Positions 36,227 through 45,500 of a stretch of DNA of 64,000 nucleotides are shown here, piece after piece. The stretch comes from Chitinophaga sp. (lineage in GTDB: Bacteria > Bacteroidota > Bacteroidia > Chitinophagales > Chitinophagaceae): contig NZ_JAFAIX010000005.1 of assembly GCF_019236475.1 (NCBI RefSeq), positions 124,001 to 188,000 of the forward strand. The letters are read 5' to 3'. Below the pieces are notes generated by a model, which ran no database searches, had not been told where the DNA came from, and saw only the letters and a program-made list of their open reading frames with translations. How positions within the stretch are numbered: the stretch's first letter is position 1; each line of letters opens with the position of its first letter. The position numbers were made by a program, and so were the translations under genes.

Positions 36227-37114
36227 TTGATTTACCGTAATACTTGTCCGCTTTGTGGTTCCTCACAAATTCACGAAGTGCTTACTGCTAAAGACTACAC
36301 TGTATCTAAAGAAAATTTCGGTATCTGGCATTGCGGAGGCTGTTCTGGAAGATTCACACAAAATGTACCAGATGGCGCCAGCATTGGCAAATACTATCAG
36401 TCACAGGAATACATTTCTCACACAGAAACCAGGGAAGGTTTAATCAACCGCTTGTATCACAGCGTTAGAAAAATCACGCTGCGTTCCAAACAGAACTGGG
36501 TAAGGTCTGCCACTGGCCTAAAGCAGGGCAAACTGCTGGACATCGGAAGCGGAACTGGCGCCTTCCTGCATTATATGAAAACAGGAGGTTGGGACGTAAC
36601 CGGACTAGAACCAGATGAAACCGCCCGTGCCAATGCCAAACAATTGTACGGTATAGAAGCGCTCCCAATAGAGCAACTCTTCTCCCTCCCGGCAGAGGAA
36701 TTCGATGCTATCACGATGTGGCATGTACTGGAACATGTACACGACCTTCACCACTACCTGGACCAACTCCGTAAATTGGTAAAACCAGGCGGTGCTATCA
36801 TTATTGCCGTACCTAATTATACCTCCCTGGATGCTAGCTATTATAAAGCATTCTGGGCGGCTTACGATGTACCTCGTCACCTGTACCACTTCTCTCCTAC
36901 TTCTATGGAATCTTTACTGGCACAACATAACATCAAGGTAGTTAAAAAACATCCGATGGTGTTCGATGGGTTCTATGTAAGCTTGCTGAGTGAAAAATAT
37001 AAGACCGGGAAAAGCAGGCTGCTGGCCGGTTTCTTCCAGGGCTTACGCTCTTACAGAAGAGGACTGAAGGAAGTAGACAGATGTAGTTCTATTGTTTACG
37101 AATGTAAACTGTAA
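36227..37114 (+). CDS. SAM-dependent methyltransferase with N-terminal zinc ribbon
   Basis: The 295-residue protein begins with CPLCGS (7-12) and HCGGC, two CxxC pairs that make a zinc ribbon. A class I methyltransferase domain follows with LLDIGSGTGAFL (SAM motif I, about 103-114), WHVLEHVHD and LVKPGGAIII. Such ribbon-methyltransferase proteins often modify sugars or lipids of the cell surface, but the substrate is unknown. The start is TTG 36227; no ATG lies nearby in frame, and the zinc ribbon argues for this position. It follows the mutase by 48 bp. Double hairpin 37129-37215 follows. Confidence 0.82.
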   Translation: MIYRNTCPLCGSSQIHEVLTAKDYTVSKENFGIWHCGGCSGRFTQNVPDGASIGKYYQSQEYISHTETREGLINRLYHSVRKITLRSKQNWVRSATGLKQGKLLDIGSGTGAFLHYMKTGGWDVTGLEPDETARANAKQLYGIEALPIEQLFSLPAEEFDAITMWHVLEHVHDLHHYLDQLRKLVKPGGAIIIAVPNYTSLDASYYKAFWAAYDVPRHLYHFSPTSMESLLAQHNIKVVKKHPMVFDGFYVSLLSEKYKTGKSRLLAGFFQGLRSYRRGLKEVDRCSSIVYECKL

Positions 37115-37128
37115 GCTGATCTAAATAT

Positions 37129-37270
37129 AAAAAAAGAGAGAAGGGAATTGATGTCTGCGACATCAATTCCCTTCTCTCTTTTTTTCGTTGTCCCTGCCCG
37201 CTGGGCAGGGACAACATGCTTTTTGATAAATCCTCTTTTCCTCGTCCATACACTGCGGGCAGGGACGACA
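37129..37270 (-). terminator. Double-hairpin 3' element, copy with decayed third hairpin
   Basis: Hairpin 1 is a perfect 27-bp stem (37129-37155 and 37159-37185) with loop TGC and A/T runs at its ends. Hairpin 2 is GTTGTCCCTGCCC (37187-37199) and its exact complement (37203-37215), loop GCT. The GTTG/CAAC base replaces GTCG/CGAC of other copies, a compensatory change. A third, decayed copy of hairpin 2 lies at 37241-37270, keeping only the outer six pairs. The element sits between converging genes, ending 16 bp before the S46 stop. Confidence 0.78.
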
Positions 37271-37285
37271 GACAGAAGAGTTTTG

Positions 37286-39451
37286 TTAGTATACCAATTT
37301 CATTTCATCCACCAGGCGTTTGCAACCGGCGAATTTATCCACTACAAATAATACATAGCGAATATCCACCATGATATTCCGGCAGATAGACGGATCATAG
37401 TTGATATCAGACATGGTACCTTCCCAGGTACGGTCGAAGTTCAGGCCGATCAGTTGGCCGTTTGCATTCAGCGCAGGGCTTCCAGAGTTACCGCCTGTAG
37501 TATGGTTAGACGCGATAAAACATACCGGCATTCTGCCATTTACGCCATACTTGCCGTAGTCTTTGTTTTTATATAGCTCTATCAGTTTTGCAGGCACATC
37601 AAACTCATAATCTCCAGGAATATATTTTTCCATTACACCATCCAACCAGGTATAGTAATCGTACTTGATACCATCTGCCGGCGTGTAGCCATCTACTTTA
37701 CCGTAAGTAACACGCAAGGTGCTGTTTGCATCTGGGTAGAAGTTCTTTTTACCCGCAAAAACATCCATTTGCGCCTGCATATAAGTACGTTGACGCTTGT
37801 TGATGTCCAGTTGCAGGGCATTTAAGTCTGGTGCTACTTTCTCGCGATAACCTTCACGCAATACAATAGCCAATTGCACAGCAGGATCTTTTGCCAGTGT
37901 AGCCAGGGCAGCCTGTTGCGGCTGTTGCATTACGGCCGACAGTTTATCCATGGATGTCAGGTTAGACAACGCAAATACTTGATCCGCCAGTTTGCGGCTA
38001 TCGCTGTTAAAGCTGCTCCATAAAGTATTGAATCGGGTACTACGGAAATCCGCTGGAACTCTTGCAGCATAAATATCCATTAAGCTGATAAATACATCTT
38101 TATCTACACCAGCGTTATAGTTCTGGTAGAAAGCCTTCATGGATGCCATGAATTTATCTTTAAGGGTATTATACTGGCCAGCACCTTGACTTTCCACATC
38201 ATCCGCAAAAGCGATGAGTTTATCCACAGCAGTCAGGATTTCCGCATTTTTCACCAGTTCGTTGTAATAATCACGAGCCTGTGCGTATGGATTGATTTTG
38301 ATATACAGTGCGTTCAGGGTATCCAGTACACCAGCGTATTGTTGTTTCAGAGCTGGATTCGCATTCAGCAACTGATTGTATTCCGCTTCATAACGTTGCT
38401 TTTTAGCGATACCGTCTGTTTTTTTCACCCCCAGCATCTCTCCTTGCCATTTCTTCCAGTAGTTGGCAGTAGAAGCATATTTGGCGGCATATTGAATTTT
38501 GATTTGCTCATTTTTACGCATATAGCCATCCCAGATTTTCAGGGCAGCGTCGCGCATTCCTACTTTTGCAAAGTCCAGGACCTCTACGGTTTGTTTTACC
38601 GCTTCAGAAGGGAGATATTCCGTGGTACGGCCAGGGAAGCCCATTACCATGGTAAAATCATCTTTCTTCACCCCTTTCATGGAAATTGGCAGGAAGTATT
38701 TAGGCTTTAAAGGCACGTTATCCTGGGAATAAGGAGCTGGCTTACCATCCTTACCCGCATAGATGCGAAACATGCTAAAATCGCCTGTATGACGTGGCCA
38801 TACCCAGTTATCGGTATCAGAACCGAATTTACCGATAGAAGAGGGAGGCGCACCTACCAATCTTACATCCTTATAAGTTTCCGTTACAAAGAGATAGTAT
38901 TTATTGCCTTCGAAGAAAGGTTTGATCATCGCGTCTTGCCAGGATTCTTTCTTCACCTGTTGCTTGATGATTTCCAGTTGTTTATCAATGGCAGACTGTC
39001 TTTCCTTTTCTGTCATACCCGCTTTCACATTTTGGGTAGCAGCTTTGGTCACATCGTCTATGCGTACGATAAAAGTAGCGGTAAGACCTGGGTTTGGCAA
39101 TTCTTCGGCTGCTGTTCTGGCCCAGAACCCATGATCCAGGTAATTGTGTTCCAGCGAAGAATGCTTCTGGATAGCATCATAACCACAGTGATGGTTAGTC
39201 AGCAGTAATCCTTGAGAGGAAATTACTTCAGCAGTACAGAAACCTCCAAAGCTAACAATAGCATCTTTCAAGCTACCTTTATTGATGTTATAAATATCTG
39301 AGGCGCTGATTTTCATACCCATAGCTTTCATCTCTTTTTCATTGAGATTGGAGAGCAACTGCGGTAACCACATTCCCTCAGTAGCATAAACTTGCTGCGT
39401 CAGTACTACAAGTACCAGCAGCATCCATGACTTCACTGATTTTAGCAACAT
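37286..39451 (-). CDS. S46 family dipeptidyl peptidase (DPP11/DPP7 type)
   Basis: Periplasmic S46 peptidases remove dipeptides from N-termini and feed peptide-using Bacteroidota. The 721-residue protein has a signal peptide (cleaved near residue 24) and the chymotrypsin-like triad: His88 in LLTNHHCGYDAIQ, an Asp in the FGSDTDNWVWPRHTGDFS region, and the Ser of TGGNSGSPALN near residue 650. The segment FDRTWEGTMSDINYDP and CRNI near the end looks more like the acidic-residue-specific DPP11 than DPP7. That assignment is from memory. The gene stands alone, with double hairpin 37129-37215 downstream. Confidence 0.9.
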   Translation of the reverse strand: MLLKSVKSWMLLVLVVLTQQVYATEGMWLPQLLSNLNEKEMKAMGMKISASDIYNINKGSLKDAIVSFGGFCTAEVISSQGLLLTNHHCGYDAIQKHSSLEHNYLDHGFWARTAAEELPNPGLTATFIVRIDDVTKAATQNVKAGMTEKERQSAIDKQLEIIKQQVKKESWQDAMIKPFFEGNKYYLFVTETYKDVRLVGAPPSSIGKFGSDTDNWVWPRHTGDFSMFRIYAGKDGKPAPYSQDNVPLKPKYFLPISMKGVKKDDFTMVMGFPGRTTEYLPSEAVKQTVEVLDFAKVGMRDAALKIWDGYMRKNEQIKIQYAAKYASTANYWKKWQGEMLGVKKTDGIAKKQRYEAEYNQLLNANPALKQQYAGVLDTLNALYIKINPYAQARDYYNELVKNAEILTAVDKLIAFADDVESQGAGQYNTLKDKFMASMKAFYQNYNAGVDKDVFISLMDIYAARVPADFRSTRFNTLWSSFNSDSRKLADQVFALSNLTSMDKLSAVMQQPQQAALATLAKDPAVQLAIVLREGYREKVAPDLNALQLDINKRQRTYMQAQMDVFAGKKNFYPDANSTLRVTYGKVDGYTPADGIKYDYYTWLDGVMEKYIPGDYEFDVPAKLIELYKNKDYGKYGVNGRMPVCFIASNHTTGGNSGSPALNANGQLIGLNFDRTWEGTMSDINYDPSICRNIMVDIRYVLFVVDKFAGCKRLVDEMKLVY

Positions 39452-39581
39452 ATCCTATATTCTTTTAATAAAGCTGGCAATTTACATCATTCATCGACAT
39501 AATACCGTTGTTTACAGAGTTAATAGCAGAATATTGGCCGTTTTGAACCAAATTTCAAAAGCGTATTAAATTCTGTCGTGC

Positions 39582-40679
39582 ATGATGCAGTTAAAATCTT
39601 CTGTTGTGCTGGCCCACCTAACGGGTTGGCTACTACTTATTAGTTTACCTCTGCTGTTTGTCGGTGGACAAACCGATGGCAATCGTGCACTTGCCATATT
39701 ATTCTCTCCGGAATTCTTTGTTTTTGTCATCACTTATTCGGCACTCTTTTATTTTCATACAAATTTTCTGTTGCCTCAATTGTTCTTCAGGAAACAGTAC
39801 CTGTTATATTTTCTTTCCATCATCCTGTTGCTGCTGATGGTCAACCTGATGCAGCCCTTCGATCATTTGTTGATGCGGTTTCCGCATCCGCCTCGTATGC
39901 AGCCACCAGCAGGACATCCCATCCCACCCGGATTTCCTCCGGGGCCAGTAAGAATGGGATTCCATCCGGATTACATCAGTTTCTTCCTGTTTATGCTAAC
40001 CATCGCATTGAGTGCGGCGATTGAAACAACACATCGCTGGCGACAAACAGAGAAGCGTGCTTTATATGCAGAAACCCGTAAAACACAGGCGGAGCTATCA
40101 TTTCTGAAGGCGCAGATTAATCCGCACTTCTTATTTAATACACTCAACAATATTTATTCGCTGGCCATCACCCATAATGAATTCGCTGCTCCCAGTATCA
40201 TGAAGCTGTCGAATATGTTGCGATATGTAACGGAAGAAAATCGGAATTATGTGTTATTGCAAGGAGAGATAGGATGTCTGACGGATTACATTGATCTCCA
40301 ACGGTTACGTCTTAGCAAACAAACACAGGTACAATTCACCATCACTGGAGATCCTGGTGTTAAGTGTATTGCACCATTGGTCTTACTGCCTTTTGTGGAG
40401 AATGCCTTCAAATTTGGTGTCAGTAATCATGAAGCAACAGAAATTCAGATCCGCTTGGATATCACCGCAGACCAAGTACATTTCCAATGTACCAATCGCG
40501 TTTTTAAATCCTTTCCGCAGGAAAACCGCACCGGCATTGGGATTGCCAATACGAAGCAACGGCTAGAACATCTGTATCCTGAAAGATACCAGTTGACCAC
40601 TGAAAGTCGGAATGGGATCTTTTTCGTATCACTCATACTGGATGGACTATATGGAGATAAAATACATAGTGATAGATGA
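39582..40679 (+). CDS. LytS-type sensor histidine kinase
   Basis: The 365-residue inner-membrane kinase has four membrane helices (about 9-28, 44-63, 73-90, 131-147), with a Pro-rich loop between the third and fourth. The His_kinase domain has QINPHFLFNTLNNIY with phosphoacceptor His182, and the ATPase part has LLPFVENAFKFGV and GIGIANTKQRLEHLY. Such kinases pair with a LytTR response regulator. Its partner overlaps its 3' end by 29 bp but is broken (40651-40973), so the kinase may now be orphaned. Both genes would have been coupled by translation. Confidence 0.9.
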   Translation: MMQLKSSVVLAHLTGWLLLISLPLLFVGGQTDGNRALAILFSPEFFVFVITYSALFYFHTNFLLPQLFFRKQYLLYFLSIILLLLMVNLMQPFDHLLMRFPHPPRMQPPAGHPIPPGFPPGPVRMGFHPDYISFFLFMLTIALSAAIETTHRWRQTEKRALYAETRKTQAELSFLKAQINPHFLFNTLNNIYSLAITHNEFAAPSIMKLSNMLRYVTEENRNYVLLQGEIGCLTDYIDLQRLRLSKQTQVQFTITGDPGVKCIAPLVLLPFVENAFKFGVSNHEATEIQIRLDITADQVHFQCTNRVFKSFPQENRTGIGIANTKQRLEHLYPERYQLTTESRNGIFFVSLILDGLYGDKIHSDR

Positions 40680-40973
40680 TGAGCCGCTAGCGCGTTTGAG
40701 CGCTCGATGGAGAAAGTGTTTGTACTGATGCCACAGCGACCGGAAGAAAAGGAAACGGATTACATCGTGGTACACTCGTCTTACCAGGAGCTAAAAATCA
40801 ACACGCATCGCATAAAATATATTGAAAGGCTGAAAGACTACCTCCGGATACGTCTGCATGATGCGCCACCGGTGATGACTTTAATGATCTTGAAGAAAAT
40901 GGTAGACCATCTTCCTACCAATAGGTTCAGTAGAATACATCGTAGTTTTATTGTAGCTGTTAGGGAGATATGA
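40651..40973 (+). pseudogene. Broken LytTR-family response regulator
   Basis: The ATG at 40651 begins MEIKYIVIDDEPLAR, the normal start of a receiver domain with its acidic pocket, then runs into a stop at 40726. In another frame, from about 40695, the sequence resumes as FERSMEKVF, the end of a receiver domain, and continues as a LytTR DNA-binding domain (YIERLKDYLRIRL, NRFSRIHRSFIVAV) to the stop at 40971-40973. About 90 residues of the receiver are deleted and the frame is shifted. The LytTR part also ends early. The remaining LytTR could only be made from the ATG at 40707 (88 residues). Confidence 0.8.
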
Positions 40974-41130
40974 TCACCTAAATATTCATTTTTCGTATAG
41001 CCGTAGTAGTAACCATCCTTATCGCAATGCCCGATGTCTACTCTTGTGTTTGGCAGGGGTTTACAGCCATTATTTACATTCAGGATATTGATGCAATTGA
41101 TTTTTCTCAAAGGTTCTTTTCCATGGAGAT
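40974..41130 (-). pseudogene. Remnant of an intradiol ring-cleavage dioxygenase-like gene
   Basis: On the minus strand the sequence reads LRKINCINILNVNNGCKPL then PNTRVDIGHCDKDGYYYGYT, which looks like the core of Bacteroidota intradiol dioxygenase-like proteins (usually VDIWHCDxxGxYSGY; here Trp is Gly). It starts without a clear ATG near 41130 and breaks off at about 40973, exactly where the LytTR remnant of the opposite strand ends. Both seem to be cut at one junction. The metal-binding Tyr and His residues further along are missing, so it cannot be active. Confidence 0.55.
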
Positions 41131-41278
41131 AAAAAGAAAAAAACTAGATAAACCGGTGGGAAGTATTGTCAGGAAGTATTAGGGAGATGCAACCAAATGT
41201 GCTCGACAGATTTACACCCAAAATTAGTCTTGGGGGAAACCCGGGCTGCATCTCCCAGTTACTTACACCTATAATCGA
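41131..41278. other. Short gap after the dioxygenase remnant
   Basis: Sequence between the remnant and the M57-like gene stop. I see no gene. It may hold more decayed dioxygenase sequence, but I cannot support it. Confidence 0.3.
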
Positions 41279-42103
41279 TTAGTGATACAGGTAGTTCATT
41301 GCAATGACATCATTGGCATTGAAAGTACGGTTGCCACCGTTGGAGCATGCCAGCATCCAGGAGTTAGCATCCGGACCGCTAGGAGTACCAGGGATTTGAA
41401 TAGCGCCTACACCTGCAGTGCCTTCGTTGGTAGGAGTACCACCGCAGCTATAAGAACGGTCCATATAGTCGGTATGACGCATACCAATACAGTGGCCAAT
41501 TTCGTGTTGGATAACGGAACCTACATACAGAACATTTGGATTAGATCCATAAGCATACTGATTGGTATTCATCTTGATTGTACCATAAGGGTTGCCGCTG
41601 CTAGTAGGGAAACCAGAAGAACCTAAAGTAATGTAACCACCAGATGGACCTTGGTTAAAGCCCTGAATAGTGATAGTAGCTTTACCAGAAGTAATGCGTT
41701 GGAATTTGATACGCAGTCCCAGTGCATTGTAACGGGCGATAGCGGTATCAGCACCTGCGATGAATGCGCTACCAAGACCAGTTACCAGTACAGTGATAGT
41801 ACGAGGCAGACCAGTTACCAGGTTGGTAGTGCGATACTGCTCTGTATTAGCCACTTGCAAAGTAGGACCACTAACTTTTTGTGCTAATTGCTCATGAGAA
41901 AGGAAGATATCTCCTTCTACAATTACACCATTGTCAGTGGCGTGAACATCGTTTGTAGAGAAGCCATAGGCTTTGATCTGGGCTAAAGTCGCATCGCTAA
42001 CCTCTTGGGGTTTGGATTCGGTTTTACTATTGTTTTTGTTACAGGAAACAATGGCAAATACAGCCATCAGACAGAAAAGAACACTAAGTGTCTGTTTTTT
42101 CAT
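41279..42103 (-). CDS. M57-like zinc metalloprotease lipoprotein (HEIGH type)
   Basis: The 274-residue protein is a lipoprotein (lipobox AIVSC, Cys21). Its C-terminal domain has HEIGHCIGMRH, the HExxHxxGxxH zinc motif of metzincins, with DYMDRSYSCGG after it, as in the M57 (dual-action HEIGH) family. Strand and loop sequence such as IKFQRITSGKATITIQGF precedes the motif. It probably cuts proteins at the cell surface. Start ATG 42103 is chosen over the upstream frame, since the signal peptide begins there. The gene is alone, with an AT-rich gap of about 500 bp upstream. Confidence 0.87.
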   Translation of the reverse strand: MKKQTLSVLFCLMAVFAIVSCNKNNSKTESKPQEVSDATLAQIKAYGFSTNDVHATDNGVIVEGDIFLSHEQLAQKVSGPTLQVANTEQYRTTNLVTGLPRTITVLVTGLGSAFIAGADTAIARYNALGLRIKFQRITSGKATITIQGFNQGPSGGYITLGSSGFPTSSGNPYGTIKMNTNQYAYGSNPNVLYVGSVIQHEIGHCIGMRHTDYMDRSYSCGGTPTNEGTAGVGAIQIPGTPSGPDANSWMLACSNGGNRTFNANDVIAMNYLYH

Positions 42104-42606
42104 AGACTCAGATTTTGGGTTTTTAGAATAAAAAATATTCCTGACTACTGTTTTTTTAATAAACAGGCAGATCAATAATTCAACAGTATTGAACTATCAT
42201 TCATGGAGGATACACGGTGATGACTATAGTGCTGTACAGTGCTTGTTTGCTCAATTTAACGGCTCTCAGATTTATCAATAATTAATGCTAAGCAAACTAC
42301 AGTCACGTGGTTTTATCCAAAAACGGCAGCTTTTCTAATGATTGATGATGATTTAAGGTTACCAGTTTGACTGGTTATCAGATTTGCTCTTCGTATAAGT
42401 TAACTAACACTAAAATGTTGTGCGATCAAGCTTAGATTTTGTCGATGTTTTTCATTTACAACTTATGTTACCAATATTACGATTTTCGCTGAATTTAAAA
42501 AAAACATTTTGCAAACTCTCAGAAAAAAATTGGGATACACGTTTTATTTCTATAGTTTTATTGACGTTTGAAGCCAAGTAAATAACAGCTTTTTTGTTTT
42601 TCCCGC
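42104..42606. other. AT-rich gap between two secreted protease genes
   Basis: About 500 bp without a gene between divergent genes. It is AT-rich and has no clear TAnnTTTG match on either strand that I am sure of, no strong hairpin and no RNA gene I can recognise. It should hold the promoters of both the M57-like gene and the subtilase. Confidence 0.4.
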
Positions 42607-45426
42607 ATGAACTACTATCTTCCCAAATTCCCTTTCCTGCTGGTTTTCCTGGCATTTTCCTGCATTATGACCGCTGCGCAGGATGCGGGAAAAACTGACA
42701 GCATGCGATTGCGCTACAGTACCCTACGCCCAGCGGATACGCTCGCTCAACAGCCAGGAACCTATTACCTCGTGAAATTCAATAAATCCGTACCTGTATT
42801 GAAATTATCTCCGTACGGACTCCTGAAAGTACTTAGCAGCAATTGCTTTATATTATCTGCAATTCCTAGAGATCTTCACCTGAAAAAAAATATGGACTAT
42901 GCTGATATCGCTAATTGCAACTGGAAAGCCAGCGACAACCTGGTTACAAGTATAACGCTACTCCCTGCAACTGATAGTATAGCCGTTCAGGTTAGTTTCA
43001 AAGATTCGCTTCCTAACACACCTGCTACACATATCATCAGCTACCGGAAAGATTATCACACTGCGGTGATAAGGCTGGCCGTAGCCGATTGGCAAGCATT
43101 CATCTGCCAAGAGCAGATCCACTTTGCCGACCAGGTCAGGAAAGCCCATATTGAAATGATTGTCAATACCGCCAATCCATACGTCAATCGGATCAATGTA
43201 GCGCAACAATTCTTTCCCAATTTCAATGGAAAAAGTATAGCCGTTTCCGTTAAAGAGGATCGGTTTGACACCACTGATATTGACCTTGCAGGAAGAATCA
43301 TATATAACCCGGATGCCTCTCCCAATGTTACCTCCCACGCCAGTACCATGGCCACTATCATCGCGGGGGCAGGTAATACGGGCGCACTAGGGTTAGGCGC
43401 CGCTCCAGGCGCTGGTATCAGCAGTTCGGATTTTAATAAAAGTCTGCTACCCGATACCAGTACCTACTATCGTAATTATAACATTACCATTCAAAACCAC
43501 TCCTACGGTACTACGATTGAAAACTATTATGGCAACGAGGCCGCTGCCTACGACCAGCAAATAGCTACTGCAGATACCATCGTACACGTGTTTTCCGCCG
43601 GTAATATCGGTACCCAGACTCCGACTTCAGGAACCTACCAAAACCTCGTGTATGCGAATCTCTCTGGCAATTTCAAACAGGCAAAAAATGTAATCGTTAC
43701 GGGTGGTACGGATGCTGACGGCAGATTTCTTTCGCTCGCTTCTCATGGCCCCGCCTATGATGGGCGTATTAAACCAGAGATCTCCGCCTTCGGTCAAGAC
43801 GGCACTTCTGGCGCTGCCGCGGCAGTAAGTGGGGTGGTAACGATGGTACAAGATGCCTGGCGTCAACTACATTTTACGGCCATGCCATCTGCTTTACTCA
43901 AAGCCATCCTGATCAATAGCGCCAAACGCCCGACGGGGGCAATGCCGGATTATAAATCTGGTTTTGGTAACCTACACGCAGCCCACGCCCTGCAAACCCT
44001 TCAGGACAAAAGATATATCATCGGCGGAGCCACCAACAACAATACTACTACCAGTGATATTACCATTCCCGCCAACACACAGACGGTAAAAATTACCCTC
44101 TGCTGGAATGACCCCGCAGCCGCTGCCAATGCCCCTAAAGCATTGATCAACGACCTGGATCTACGTGTAACCGGTACCGATGGACAAACTTATCTACCCT
44201 GGGTACTGAACCCATACCCACAAGCAGACTCCCTCGCCGCCTCAGCCAAACGAGGTATAGACACGCTGAATAATGTGGAACAGGTTACCATCGATAATCC
44301 CGCTGCCGGCATCGCCCATATTGCGGTACAAGCCAAACAATTACGCGGTAATCAATCTTGGTACATCGCCTACGAGTTTATTCCTAAACAAACCTTCGTA
44401 TGGCAACAACCTGACACCAATACCTTGTTATCTGCCAACACAGATGTTAATTTCTATTGGGAAACAACTTATACAGGAAATGGAGCTATTTCGTATAGTC
44501 TTGACAGTGGTCGTACCTGGAGTACTATTATCAGCGGACTCCCTATCAGTGCGGAACACCTGGGCTGGTTTACACCGGCTGTTTTCAGTAAAGCGATGCT
44601 GAAATTTCAACTGCCAGATACCGCCTTCATTTCGCCAGTATTTGGGATCTCTCCGGTGGTTAATATTAAAGTAGGATTCAATTGCGCCGACAGTGTATTG
44701 CTTTTCTGGAGCCCTGTTACAAATGCCTCCGCATACCAGTTGTACACCATGGGAAAAACCGCATTGCAGCCTTTTAAGCAACTCCGGGATACCTTCCTCA
44801 TAATACCTAAATCCCAATTGAATTCTACCTATTTCGCGGTGAGTCCCATACACCAATCCGGATGGGAAGGTCAGCGCGGCTATACGCTCGATTTTACCAA
44901 ACAAGGAGTAAGTTGTTATGTGCGTGCCTTGATAGCCGACAGAACATCAGACAACTCCGTACAGCTCACCTTAACGCTTGCTACGGAATACAAATTGAAA
45001 ACTATTGCCTGGCAACGTTATAACGGCAAAACATGGGAAACATTACAAACAGTTCCTTCTAGTGGTAGCCTCCTCTATTATTACACCGATACCCATACTT
45101 GGGAAGGCATCATGTATTACCGGGTAATGCTCACCACCACCGATGGACGTACCATTTATTCTGACATATCTACGGTGCAACTGCCTATTTCTGGGAATAT
45201 CTTGCTATTCCCTAACCCTGTTGTAACTACGCTGGGCATTATGGATGCACAGGTAAGAGAGCGACAAGTAGTCATCACAGATATGAGCGGAAAGGTGCGA
45301 ATTAGGGCTACGATTACCAATACCTTAGAGGGCATTAGTGTGGCTGCATTGCCGGCGGGCATGTATACTTGCGTTATTTACTGGAATGGCGCCCGGATAT
45401 TCACGCGGAAATTTGTAAAACAGTAA
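42607..45426 (+). CDS. S8 subtilisin-like protease with T9SS C-terminal domain
   Basis: The 939-residue secreted protein has a signal peptide (cleaved near residue 24), a propeptide-like region to about 195, a subtilase domain, Ig/fibronectin-like sequence and a C-terminal type IX secretion signal (from near ILLFPNPVVTTLGI to GARIFTRKFVKQ). Catalytic His is His244 in TSHASTMATIIAG and Ser lies in GQDGTSGAAAA. The usual Asp aligns with Glu217 or Asp218 in SVKEDRFD, a departure from the IGDNG form. The protein should be exported and anchored or released at the surface by T9SS. It is monocistronic, ended by 45444-45471. Confidence 0.88.
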   Translation: MNYYLPKFPFLLVFLAFSCIMTAAQDAGKTDSMRLRYSTLRPADTLAQQPGTYYLVKFNKSVPVLKLSPYGLLKVLSSNCFILSAIPRDLHLKKNMDYADIANCNWKASDNLVTSITLLPATDSIAVQVSFKDSLPNTPATHIISYRKDYHTAVIRLAVADWQAFICQEQIHFADQVRKAHIEMIVNTANPYVNRINVAQQFFPNFNGKSIAVSVKEDRFDTTDIDLAGRIIYNPDASPNVTSHASTMATIIAGAGNTGALGLGAAPGAGISSSDFNKSLLPDTSTYYRNYNITIQNHSYGTTIENYYGNEAAAYDQQIATADTIVHVFSAGNIGTQTPTSGTYQNLVYANLSGNFKQAKNVIVTGGTDADGRFLSLASHGPAYDGRIKPEISAFGQDGTSGAAAAVSGVVTMVQDAWRQLHFTAMPSALLKAILINSAKRPTGAMPDYKSGFGNLHAAHALQTLQDKRYIIGGATNNNTTTSDITIPANTQTVKITLCWNDPAAAANAPKALINDLDLRVTGTDGQTYLPWVLNPYPQADSLAASAKRGIDTLNNVEQVTIDNPAAGIAHIAVQAKQLRGNQSWYIAYEFIPKQTFVWQQPDTNTLLSANTDVNFYWETTYTGNGAISYSLDSGRTWSTIISGLPISAEHLGWFTPAVFSKAMLKFQLPDTAFISPVFGISPVVNIKVGFNCADSVLLFWSPVTNASAYQLYTMGKTALQPFKQLRDTFLIIPKSQLNSTYFAVSPIHQSGWEGQRGYTLDFTKQGVSCYVRALIADRTSDNSVQLTLTLATEYKLKTIAWQRYNGKTWETLQTVPSSGSLLYYYTDTHTWEGIMYYRVMLTTTDGRTIYSDISTVQLPISGNILLFPNPVVTTLGIMDAQVRERQVVITDMSGKVRIRATITNTLEGISVAALPAGMYTCVIYWNGARIFTRKFVKQ

Positions 45427-45443
45427 TGATATCATTGAAAAAG

Positions 45444-45471
45444 AAAAGCCCTCGCAGAAGCGAGGGCTTTT
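45444..45471. terminator. Intrinsic terminator between subtilase and lpd genes
   Basis: AAAAGCCCTCGC and GCGAGGGCTTTT around loop AGAA, flanked by A and T runs, so it can end both converging transcripts. Confidence 0.9.
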
Positions 45472-45500
45472 TCGTGTATGCTTAATTAAGTAAGTAAACA

